NCBI GenBank assembly: GCA_031285485.1
Contig: JAITWC010000157.1
Span: 1 to 5,048, forward strand
DNA from: Alistipes sp.
GTDB lineage: Bacteria > Bacteroidota > Bacteroidia > Bacteroidales > Rikenellaceae
Length of the DNA stretch: 5,048 nucleotides
Reading direction: 5' to 3'
In this document: positions 1 through 5,023 of the stretch, in pieces
Position numbering within the stretch: position 1 is the stretch's first letter
How the letters are laid out: the number at the start of each line of letters is the position of its first letter
Position numbers and translations under genes: made by a program
Notes under the pieces: generated by a model
The model's input: only the letters and a program-made list of their open reading frames with translations
What the model was told of the DNA's origin: nothing
Database searches by the model: none

Positions 1-212
1 TCTTCGTTGAAGAAAAAATCATCCTTGCTCGGATAGTCGGGCCAGATGTCCTCGATGCTTTCGTAAATATCGCCTTCGTCTTCGATCTCCTCAAGGTTTT
101 CGATCACTTCGAGCGGGGCACCTGAACGCACGGCGTAGTCAATAAGTTCCTCTTTTGTCGCGGGCCAGGGGGCATCTTCGAGTTTCGAGGCCAATTCAAG
201 CGTCCAATACAT
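1..212 (-). CDS. DUF2795-type small acidic protein (C-terminus cut by window edge)
   Basis: Reading the minus strand from the ATG at 212 gives 70 codons that stay open to the window edge. The protein begins MYWTLELASKLEDAPWPATK, continues with ELIDYAVRSGAPLEVIENLEE, and ends near IWPDYPSKDDFFFNE. This matches, from memory, a small (about 73-residue) conserved Bacteroidetes protein annotated as DUF2795, so only a few residues should be missing. It is rich in Asp and Glu, has no signal peptide or membrane segment, and is probably cytoplasmic. Its function is unknown to me; the mix of helix-forming stretches and a conserved aromatic/acidic tail suggests a small binding protein, which is inference. 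It lies 86 bp downstream of the adenosyltransferase gene on the same strand but has its own promoter, so it need not be part of that operon. The leader before the ATG is A/T-rich with no clear Shine-Dalgarno site. Confidence 0.88.
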   Translation of the reverse strand, partial: MYWTLELASKLEDAPWPATKEELIDYAVRSGAPLEVIENLEEIEDEGDIYESIEDIWPDYPSKDDFFFNE

Positions 213-250
213 AGTGTCTCTGTTGGTTTTTAAATTAATACAAGTGGGGG

Positions 251-282
251 CAAAAGTAAAAATTAAATCGAAATATCCAATA
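251..282 (-). promoter_or_regulatory. Bacteroidetes-type promoter for the DUF2795 gene
   Basis: On the minus strand TACTTTTG (251-258) is an exact match to the Bacteroidetes -7 consensus TAnnTTTG. A TTG (278-280, within TATTGG at 277-282) stands 19 bp upstream, matching the TTTG-like -33 element at the usual spacing. Transcription would start around position 245, giving a leader of about 33 nt before the ATG at 212. This is the best-formed promoter in the window. Confidence 0.7.
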
Positions 283-298
283 ATCCATTTTGAGCTTT

Positions 299-850
299 TC
301 AGGGCATCCAGTATGTTTCTTTTACGTCGAGCGTCATAATCGCTTTTCGGCCAACCACATATAGCCAGTCCGACAGGCGGTTGAGATATTCGGCCGCGCC
401 CGGAGGCGAGATATATTGTTCTGACATTCTGACCGTTGTTCTCTCGGCGCGCCTGCACACGGTGCGGCACACGTGGCTCTGCGACACCACCGGATGGCCT
501 CCGGGCAGGGTAAAACCGGCGAGTGTCGGCAGTCCGTCGCTCATGGCGTCGATCTCTCTTTCGAGTCTTTCGACGGCAGCGGCGGGCAACGGGGCCACTT
601 TACCCTCACCTCCCCGGCCCGTTGCGAGCAGTGCTTCGACCACCATCAACTCTTTTTGTATCGCGTCGATCCCGGCAACAAGCTCCTCGAATCCCCGCTC
701 CCCCCTCATCAAATCGCCCAGCAACGCAAGATGGGCGGCAAGTTCATCGACAGTTCCGTAAGCCTCGACACGTGCGTCGGCCTTCGACACCCGTTCTCCT
801 CCGATCAGCGCGGTAGTCCCTCCATCCCCCGTTTTGGTGTATACCTTCAT
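299..850 (-). CDS. PduO/MMAB-type ATP:cob(I)alamin adenosyltransferase
   Basis: This enzyme transfers the 5'-deoxyadenosyl group of ATP to the cobalt of cob(I)alamin (or cob(I)yrinic acid a,c-diamide) to make coenzyme B12, in the cytoplasm. The 183-residue length is normal for the family. The ATP-binding N-terminus TKTGDGGTT lies at residues 5-13, followed by GTVDEL at 32-37. The second conserved block starts with FTLPGG at 113 and includes the cobalamin-side H126, R129 and the CRRAER segment (132-137), then YLNRLSD at 155-161. All landmark residues of the PduO class appear intact. The ATG at 850 is chosen because the ATP-binding motif follows within four residues. It is the last gene of the minus-strand run, 110 bp after the methyltransferase-like gene. 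No other B12 gene is adjacent and no B12-box or riboswitch was seen in its leader, so regulation by cobalamin is not supported here. It may serve B12-dependent enzymes encoded elsewhere, such as methylmalonyl-CoA mutase (inference). Confidence 0.95.
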   Translation of the reverse strand: MKVYTKTGDGGTTALIGGERVSKADARVEAYGTVDELAAHLALLGDLMRGERGFEELVAGIDAIQKELMVVEALLATGRGGEGKVAPLPAAAVERLEREIDAMSDGLPTLAGFTLPGGHPVVSQSHVCRTVCRRAERTTVRMSEQYISPPGAAEYLNRLSDWLYVVGRKAIMTLDVKETYWMP

Positions 851-874
851 AATGTCATAATGCGAACCAAGAGT

Positions 875-921
875 TCAAAACCCCGCGCGGAGAGCGTTTT
901 GAGACTTTCCCCAAACGGGGA
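875..921 (-). promoter_or_regulatory. Two inverted repeats in the adenosyltransferase leader
   Basis: The 110-bp gap between the methyltransferase-like gene and the adenosyltransferase gene holds two dyads. One is TCAAAAC/GTTTTGA (875-881 and 896-902, 14-nt spacer). The other is TCCCC-AAAC-GGGGA (908-921, 4-nt loop). Neither is followed by a U-run in the direction of transcription, and no TAnnTTTG promoter was found in the gap. They could be mRNA processing or stability structures within an operon transcript, a weak intrinsic stop, or chance. Confidence 0.3.
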
Positions 922-960
922 GACCTTCCCGCAGGCTCTGTTTCAACTCCCAATTCGCGT

Positions 961-1491
961 TCATAGCTTAAAGTGTTGTTTCGGAAGCCGTTTGTCGGTA
1001 AACAGCAGCAGGAATCCGCTGTTATCGACGCTCGTGTGGCGGTGAGAGTCAACCAAAGTCCGTGCCAAACGCCTCCGCGCCCGATTTTCGTAGGGCGAGG
1101 TGAGACAAAGGGCGGCCCCGGTGCCGCGCGCGCGCTCCACCAGCGCGATGGTGTCCTGTTCGGGCAGCGCCGGCGTGATGAAACAAAGCGTCCCCGCATC
1201 GAGCGCTGCCCCGACTCCGGCACCTTCGGCGAAAACGGCCGACGTGTAACCTTTGAACGTGTAGAGGTTTTGCAGTTGCGCGGCGCGCCGGGTGGAGAAA
1301 CCTCGGCGGCGCAACTCGTCGAAAAGCGCGTGGTCGTCGCCCTGCGGCGTGGTTTTCATAATGGCATTGCGCACAATGCCGTAAACGAACGGCGAATGCA
1401 CTTTCCGTCCCCGGAAATGCCTGACCCGCACCAGAGTCCGCGAATAGCTCGCCACCCGCGCCAACCTTTTTCTTATGCCGCGCCTTTTCAT
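961..1491 (-). CDS. Conserved Bacteroidales protein, methyltransferase-like remnant
   Basis: This is a 176-residue protein with a very basic N-terminus (residues 1-30 rich in Arg and Lys) followed by FRGRKVHSPFVYGIVRNAIM. I associate that block with a Bacteroidetes family often labelled SAM-dependent methyltransferase. The C-terminus DNSGFLLLFTDKRLPKQHFKL also resembles the end of that family. What is missing is a convincing glycine-rich SAM-binding loop: the middle has LQNLYTFKGYTSAVFAEG and later CFITPALPEQD, and the protein is shorter than a normal class I methyltransferase. It may therefore be a shortened relative without catalytic activity; function is not established. There is no signal peptide, so it is probably cytoplasmic, and the basic N-terminus could bind nucleic acid (inference). 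Its ATG at 1491 overlaps the oxidoreductase TGA by four bases (ATGA, 1488-1491), implying translational coupling. Codon use and GC content look like those of its neighbours. Confidence 0.85.
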   Translation of the reverse strand: MKRRGIRKRLARVASYSRTLVRVRHFRGRKVHSPFVYGIVRNAIMKTTPQGDDHALFDELRRRGFSTRRAAQLQNLYTFKGYTSAVFAEGAGVGAALDAGTLCFITPALPEQDTIALVERARGTGAALCLTSPYENRARRRLARTLVDSHRHTSVDNSGFLLLFTDKRLPKQHFKL

Positions 1492-2771
1492 ACTTTCAAC
1501 TGCGACGCCAGGCGGCCGGTGGAAAACGCGATCTGAAGATTATACCCCCCGGTATCGGCATCGAGGTCGAGAACTTCCCCGGCTATGTACAGCCCTTTCA
1601 CTATGCGCGACTGCATCGTTTCGGGATTCACCTCGTCGAGCGACACTCCGCCCGCGGTGACTATCGCCTGCTCCCACGGCCCGTAGTCCACGATCGGGAA
1701 CGCAACCCGTTTCATGGCGCCGATCAGTCGCCCGATCTCTTCGGCCGAAAGTTTCGCGGCATGTGTCTTTGGATGCACCCCCGCGCCGTCGGCCACGAAG
1801 TAGACGAGGGCCCTGGGCAGCATCTTGCGCAGCAGTTCGATGGCAAACGCCCCTGTCGGCAGATCGGCAAGTTCGCGGTCTATGCGGGCGCGCAGTATGT
1901 CTTCGCTTAGTGCGGGTTTAAGGTCGAGCGCCACCTCCACCCGCCGTTCGTCGATCACGGCGTCGACCGCGGCGCGGCTCACCCGCAGGACCACCGGGCC
2001 GTCGATGCCGCGGTTGGAGAACTCTATCTCGCCGAACTCCGAGGCGACCTCCTCGCCGTCGATCTCCAGCACGGCGCGTATATTTTTAAGCCTCAGTCCC
2101 ACCAGTTCGCTCATCTTGGGATGCGACGACCGCAGCGCCACGAGCGACGGTCTGACCGGAACGATGGTGTGCCCCACGTCGCGCGCCATTCGGTATCCGT
2201 CGCCGGTCGATCCGGTCAAAGGATACGACGCCCCGCCCGTTGCGAGCAGCACCGCCCGCCCCTCGGCTTTGCGGCGGAAACCGCGTTTGTTGGTGTAGTT
2301 CACGCCATACACCCGACCGGCGGCGGTAAGTATCTCTTCGACCTTCGTGCTCAGCATCACCACCACCCCGTTGTCGGAACACCACCAGCGCAGGGCGTCC
2401 GATATTTCGTAAGCCTTCCCGCCTTTGGGGAAGATGCGACGCCCCGCCTCTTCTTCGAGCTTCACTCCCTGCTTTTTGAAGAAGTGGCACGTGGCGTTGG
2501 GGGTAAACGTTTTGAACGAGTGGCCGAAAAACTCCGCCCCCGAGCGCACCTTTGCCAGAAACTCCTCGGCTGGGCACATGTTCGTGAGGTTGCATCGACC
2601 CTTGCCGGTGATGTTGATCTTGCGCGCGGTCTTCTCCATCTTCTCGATCAGCAGCACGCTGTGTCCGTCGCGGGCGGCCCATCCGGCAGCCATCAATCCG
2701 GCCGCCCCGCCGCCCACCACGATCAGGTCGAACACCCTGTCCTCGGGAATATTATTGGTCGTCTCTTCCAT
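1488..2771 (-). CDS. HI0933-family NAD(P)/FAD-dependent oxidoreductase (aminoacetone oxidase-like)
   Basis: This is a 427-residue flavoprotein of the HI0933 / BaiN-like family, often annotated as aminoacetone oxidase-family FAD-binding enzyme; the physiological substrate is uncertain. The N-terminal Rossmann motif DLIVVGGGAAG (15-25) ends in the ribose-binding E43 of LLIEK. The family signature TGKGRCNLTN follows at 55-64. The C-terminal FAD-binding block has TAGGVSLDEVNPETM (from about 372) and GEVLDLDADTGGYNLQ (398-413), both hallmarks of the family. Length is normal and nothing is disrupted. A seven-residue longer reading begins with TTG at 2792, but that extension would pass through the promoter's -7 box, so the ATG at 2771 is preferred. 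The -7 box is only 8 nt from this ATG, so the transcript may be nearly leaderless. The gene heads the minus-strand run and is divergent from nusB. Confidence 0.93.
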   Translation of the reverse strand: MEETTNNIPEDRVFDLIVVGGGAAGLMAAGWAARDGHSVLLIEKMEKTARKINITGKGRCNLTNMCPAEEFLAKVRSGAEFFGHSFKTFTPNATCHFFKKQGVKLEEEAGRRIFPKGGKAYEISDALRWWCSDNGVVVMLSTKVEEILTAAGRVYGVNYTNKRGFRRKAEGRAVLLATGGASYPLTGSTGDGYRMARDVGHTIVPVRPSLVALRSSHPKMSELVGLRLKNIRAVLEIDGEEVASEFGEIEFSNRGIDGPVVLRVSRAAVDAVIDERRVEVALDLKPALSEDILRARIDRELADLPTGAFAIELLRKMLPRALVYFVADGAGVHPKTHAAKLSAEEIGRLIGAMKRVAFPIVDYGPWEQAIVTAGGVSLDEVNPETMQSRIVKGLYIAGEVLDLDADTGGYNLQIAFSTGRLASQLKV

Positions 2772-2779
2772 TGCGGTCG

Positions 2780-2787
2780 CAAAGATA
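2780..2787 (-). promoter_or_regulatory. -7 element of the minus-strand (oxidoreductase) promoter
   Basis: TATCTTTG on the minus strand matches the Bacteroidetes TAnnTTTG element exactly. Only 8 bases separate it from the ATG at 2771. No TTTG-like -33 box is found 19-21 bp upstream, where the sequence instead reads CGCA from the shared inverted repeat. The close spacing predicts a leader of a few bases at most. Confidence 0.6.
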
Positions 2788-2800
2788 ATCAAAATTTAAC

Positions 2801-2808
2801 TACCTTTG
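2801..2808 (+). promoter_or_regulatory. -7 element of the nusB-DUF1573-yajC promoter
   Basis: TACCTTTG matches TAnnTTTG exactly and lies 27 bp before the nusB ATG, predicting transcription from about 2814 and a leader of about 22 nt. As with the opposing promoter, no clear -33 TTTG box exists at the expected spacing; that position overlaps the divergent promoter's -7 box. Confidence 0.6.
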
Positions 2809-2835
2809 CGCTCATATCCATAACGTAACAGTGAC

Positions 2836-3786
2836 ATGCTGAGCAGGAGATTGTTGAGAATTAAGGTGGTGAAGGCGCTCTACGCCTGGATTCAGGCGGG
2901 TGAAAACGGAGCGGTGGTCATGAGGGCCGCGCGTAAGAATTTGCGGACGTCGATCGACCGCGCCTACGACCTCTATTTCCAGATGCTGTGGCTCGTGGTC
3001 GAGGTGCGGCGCTACGCCGAAGGGCGCATAGAGCTGGGGCGCAACAAGCACCTGCCCACACCCGAGGAGCGCAACCCGAACACCAAATTCATCGAGAACG
3101 AACTGATCCGCCGCATCGAGGAGAGCGACGCCGTGGTCGGCTACCTCAAAAAACACAAGCTCGGCTGGAGCAACTACCCCGAGCTCGTCAAGGAGATGTA
3201 CGGCATACTCACGGCGAGCGGTTACTACAAGGAGTACATGGACGGAGGCCGCGGCGACCTTGCGCAGGACATCGAGGTTGTAAAGGCATTCTACTCGTCG
3301 GAGGCCATCGAGGATAACGAGCTTCTGGATGCGGTGTTGGAGGAGCAGTCGGTGCTGTGGAACGACGATCTGGGCTTTGCGCTGGTGATGGTGGTTAAGA
3401 CGCTGGAGAGGGTGCGCGACAACCAGCGCGACATTCCGGTTCTGCCCGAGTTCAAGAGCGACGACGACCCGGCTTTCGCCGACCGTCTGCTGGTCGAGGC
3501 GATCGACGGCTGGGCGGACAACATCGCCCTGGTGCAGCAGTTCACCCTCAACTGGGACATCGAGCGGATCGCCCTCGTCGACAACGTGATCATGGCCACG
3601 GCCATCGCCGAGCTGACCTCGTTCCCCGATATCCCGGTCAAAGTGACGCTCGACGAGTACATTGAGATAGTGAAATATTACAGCACCCCCGGCAGCCGCT
3701 CGTTCATCAACGGTGTGCTCGACAAAGTGGTCGAGTTGCTCGGCTCGCAGGGAAGAATAACCAAAACCGGCAAAGGATTGAGATGA
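2836..3786 (+). CDS. nusB: Transcription antitermination factor NusB, long Bacteroidetes form
   Basis: NusB binds boxA RNA together with NusE (ribosomal protein S10) and supports antitermination of rRNA operons in the cytoplasm. The protein has 316 residues, about twice the roughly 140 of the E. coli form. NusB similarity is split. The first 20 residues (SRRLLRIKVVKALYAWIQ) align with the N-terminal RNA-binding helix (RRxxRxxxVQALYxW). The C-terminal part, from about residue 240 (WDIERIALVDNVIMATAIAEL) through PVKVTLDEYIEIVKYYS to FINGVLDKVVELL (290-302), matches the core including the FVNGVLDK signature. The intervening region of some 200 residues is helical, charged and without a motif I recognise; its length is typical of Bacteroidetes NusB. 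The ATG at 2836 is supported by the immediate N-terminal match. It is the first gene of the plus-strand operon and its TGA overlaps the next ATG (ATGA, 3783-3786). Confidence 0.94.
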   Translation: MLSRRLLRIKVVKALYAWIQAGENGAVVMRAARKNLRTSIDRAYDLYFQMLWLVVEVRRYAEGRIELGRNKHLPTPEERNPNTKFIENELIRRIEESDAVVGYLKKHKLGWSNYPELVKEMYGILTASGYYKEYMDGGRGDLAQDIEVVKAFYSSEAIEDNELLDAVLEEQSVLWNDDLGFALVMVVKTLERVRDNQRDIPVLPEFKSDDDPAFADRLLVEAIDGWADNIALVQQFTLNWDIERIALVDNVIMATAIAELTSFPDIPVKVTLDEYIEIVKYYSTPGSRSFINGVLDKVVELLGSQGRITKTGKGLR

Positions 3787-4220
3787 AACGGATACTGACG
3801 GTAATGGTCGCGCTGATGGCGGTGGCCTGCGGCGGACAGCAGTCGGTGAAAACCGCGGGCGGAGCGGTGTTCGAGATCTCGCCCGAGGTGCTTGCGTCGC
3901 GGGCCGACACCACCGTGAACATCGGCACGATGACGGCGGGAGAAGTGATAAAGTACGACGCCCGGATCCGCAACACCGGCACCGAGCCGCTGGTGATAAA
4001 GCGCATCTACACCTCATGCGGCTGCACCTCGGTGGAGTACGACAGGGAGCCGATCCAGCCCGGCGGCGAGGCGACGTTCTCGTTCCGGTTCGACAGCCGC
4101 GGCATGTGGGGCTCGCAAAGCAAGCTTGTCGAGATCGAGACTTCGGCCGGTGCGCGCCGCTACCGGATAACGATACACGCCGAGGTGGAGCAACCCGCCG
4201 CGCGCAATCAAACGACATAA
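3783..4220 (+). CDS. DUF1573 lipoprotein
   Basis: This is a 145-residue predicted lipoprotein. The N-terminus MKRILTVMVALMAVAC is a short signal peptide with a lipobox-like AVAC; Cys16 would be lipidated. Residues after the cysteine (GGQQSVK) lack the acidic Bacteroidetes surface-export signal, so it probably faces the periplasm (inference). Residues about 45-105 form the DUF1573 immunoglobulin-like domain: NIGTMTAGEV, then RNTGTEPLVIKRIYTSCGCT with the hallmark SCGCT at 78-82, then PGGEATFSFRFDSRG. The paired cysteines C79 and C81 are conserved in the family; their role (metal, disulfide or structural) is not known to me. The start overlaps the nusB stop by four bases, so it is translationally coupled. 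DUF1573 genes recur between nusB and yajC in Bacteroidetes from memory, suggesting an operon role in the envelope rather than chance adjacency. Function unknown. Confidence 0.92.
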   Translation: MKRILTVMVALMAVACGGQQSVKTAGGAVFEISPEVLASRADTTVNIGTMTAGEVIKYDARIRNTGTEPLVIKRIYTSCGCTSVEYDREPIQPGGEATFSFRFDSRGMWGSQSKLVEIETSAGARRYRITIHAEVEQPAARNQTT

Positions 4221-4245
4221 TCACTAATTAAATACAGTAAAAGCA

Positions 4246-4590
4246 ATGAACAACCCTATGACAATTTTCATGATGTCGCCCGCGCCCGCACAGGGAGCGG
4301 AAGGCGCCGCGGGAGCGGGAGGTCTGTTCGGAGGAGGCTCCGGCATGATCATTATGATGGTGCTGATCTTCGCCGTGATGTGGCTGCTGATGATCCGTCC
4401 ACAGCAGAAACAGCAGAAGGAGCAGGCCCGGTTCCGCGAATCGCTCCAGAAAGGCACTAAGGTGGTCACGGCCGGCGGCATCCACGGCACGGTGAAGGAG
4501 GTGAACGCGAGCACGGTCACGCTCCAGGTCGACAAGGACGTCACCATCGAGGTCGACAAGGCCATGATCATGCGTGCCCCCGGCGCGTAA
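4246..4590 (+). CDS. yajC: Preprotein translocase accessory subunit YajC
   Basis: YajC is the small inner-membrane partner of SecDF and the SecYEG translocon. The 114-residue length is normal. A Gly/Ala-rich N-terminal segment (11-33) precedes one strongly hydrophobic membrane helix at 34-50 (MIIMMVLIFAVMWLLMI). The diagnostic basic/Gln stretch RPQQKQQKEQ (51-60) follows, then the cytoplasmic domain with KGTKVVTAGGIHGTVKEV (69-86). In-frame Met5, Met9 and Met10 are alternative starts; the ATG at 4246 is preferred because it follows an A-rich stretch (TAAAAGCA) of the kind that replaces Shine-Dalgarno sites in Bacteroidetes. The gene lies 25 bp after the DUF1573 gene and is the last recognisable member of the operon, followed by a strong hairpin. 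In relatives I recall, ybbR-like and coaE genes often follow yajC; neither is visible here before the window ends. Confidence 0.95.
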   Translation: MNNPMTIFMMSPAPAQGAEGAAGAGGLFGGGSGMIIMMVLIFAVMWLLMIRPQQKQQKEQARFRESLQKGTKVVTAGGIHGTVKEVNASTVTLQVDKDVTIEVDKAMIMRAPGA

Positions 4591-4619
4591 CGGCGAGGCG
4601 GGCGTGGACCGTGAACATA

Positions 4620-4660
4620 CACAGGGGCGGCGCATCGACGGACGGTGCGCCGCCCCTGTG
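4620..4660 (+). terminator. Strong GC hairpin after yajC, terminator-like without a U-run
   Basis: CACAGGGGCGGCGCA (4620-4634) and TGCGCCGCCCCTGTG (4646-4660) form a perfect 15-bp stem. Three more pairs (T-G, C-G, G-C) are possible inside the 11-nt loop. It sits 30 bp after the yajC stop, where an operon terminator is expected. What follows (AATTACGGGC) is not U-rich, and the opposite strand (TGTATGTTCAC) is not either, so it is not a textbook intrinsic terminator. It may instead protect the mRNA 3' end or mark a factor-assisted stop. Confidence 0.6.
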
Positions 4661-4693
4661 AATTACGGGCAGGTCGGAGTCCCGTGTCACGTC

Positions 4694-4832
4694 GCCCGCG
4701 GGCGACGGGGTCAAATCGCCCGATTTCACGGTAGCGCCCCGGGGCGACGGGGCAAAATCACCCGATTTCACGGTAGCGCCCCGGGGCGACAGGGCAAAAT
4801 CATTCGATTTCATGGTAGCGCCCCGGGGCGAC
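4694..4832. repeat. 42-bp tandem repeat with palindromic cores (three copies plus a partial)
   Basis: Three consecutive 42-bp units (4694-4735, 4736-4777, 4778-4819) are followed by the first 13 bases of a fourth (4820-4832). Each begins with a GC palindrome (GCCCGCGGGC in unit 1, GCCCCGGGGC in the others) followed by GAC, a CAAAATC-like tract, CGATTTCA and GGTAGC. Units 1 and 2 differ at six positions and units 2 and 3 at four. The bases before unit 1 (CCCGTGTCACGTC) and after 4832 (GGTTTCACTGTCCGG) resemble degraded pieces of the unit. The repeat is intergenic, lying between the yajC hairpin and the AT-rich end. Since 42 is a multiple of 3, both strands stay open across it, but most differences between units would change residues in either frame, so a coding role is not supported. 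Confidence 0.85.
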
Positions 4833-4883
4833 GTTTTCAGGAACATGGTTTCACTGTCCGGTGCGAAGACATAAACAAGAAAT

Positions 4884-4907
4884 CCGAACGAAAATTAGGC
4901 CGTTCGG
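4884..4907. repeat. Dyad CCGAACG-N10-CGTTCGG, operator-like
   Basis: A perfect 7-bp inverted repeat (4884-4890 and 4901-4907) with a 10-bp AT-rich spacer. A second pair, AATCCG (4881-4886) and CGGATT (4910-4915), overlaps it. Its centre (about 4895) coincides with the -33 position of the candidate promoter whose -7 box is at 4919-4926. This suits a repressor or activator site. Read on the minus strand, the stem is followed by the T-rich ATTTCTTGTTTAT, so a terminator for a minus-strand gene entering from the right is the alternative. Confidence 0.45.
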
Positions 4908-4926
4908 AGCGGATTGACTACTTTTG
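4895..4926 (+). promoter_or_regulatory. Candidate Bacteroidetes promoter reading off the right edge
   Basis: TACTTTTG (4919-4926) is an exact TAnnTTTG match, with TTAG (4895-4898, three of four bases of TTTG) 20 bp upstream. Transcription would start near 4932 and read toward the possible ATG at 5024, giving a leader of about 90 nt. Confidence 0.45.
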
Positions 4927-5023
4927 AATAAGATAAACAATTTTGAGCTAAATAGCTGAAATACAGGTGTTATTTTAGTAAAATGTATGCGGTAGGTTAC
5001 GGATAAGTTACAGTTAAGTTGCT

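Larger units (their letters stand above)
2778..2810. repeat. Inverted repeat spanning both divergent -7 boxes
   Basis: CGCAAAGATA (2778-2787) and TACCTTTGCG (2801-2810) are inverted copies with one mismatch, separated by 13 AT-rich bases. The outer seven bases (CGCAAAG/CTTTGCG) are perfect. Much of the symmetry comes from the two -7 boxes facing away from each other, but the flanking CG extends it. It could be a shared regulator site or only the consequence of two similar promoters. Confidence 0.6.

Noticed and set aside
851..960. Cobalamin riboswitch upstream of the adenosyltransferase gene
   Set aside because: The gap is only 110 nt, and no B12-box or multi-stem arrangement of the riboswitch can be seen; only two simple dyads are present.
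381..1045. Plus-strand open frames opposite the adenosyltransferase gene
   Set aside because: They are antisense to a gene with intact family motifs, and their translations show low-complexity composition and no recognisable domain.
855..1223. A 122-codon minus-strand frame overlapping the methyltransferase-like gene
   Set aside because: It is in a different frame from the conserved protein, Arg/Pro-rich, and has no recognisable motif.
2086..2828. Additional open frames on both strands within the oxidoreductase gene
   Set aside because: They overlap a complete flavoprotein with all its signatures and have no motif of their own.
2812..4224. A 470-codon open frame on the minus strand opposite nusB and the DUF1573 gene
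   Set aside because: It is antisense to two well-recognised genes, rich in Arg, Cys, Pro and His with no motif, and is the kind of long shadow frame expected in GC-rich sequence.
4694..4832. CRISPR array
   Set aside because: The 42-bp units are directly adjacent with no unique spacers, and no cas gene is present.
4568..4846. A minus-strand open frame with a 14-residue repeat (SPRGATVKSGDFAP)
   Set aside because: It arises because the 42-bp repeat is a multiple of three. It runs through the hairpin into yajC, most differences between units change residues, and no promoter or leader supports it.
4574..4927. A plus-strand open frame with a repeated RFHGSAPG sequence
   Set aside because: It would start with a GTG inside yajC, passes through the hairpin, and ends inside the AT-rich promoter region. 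The same multiple-of-three repeat explains its openness.
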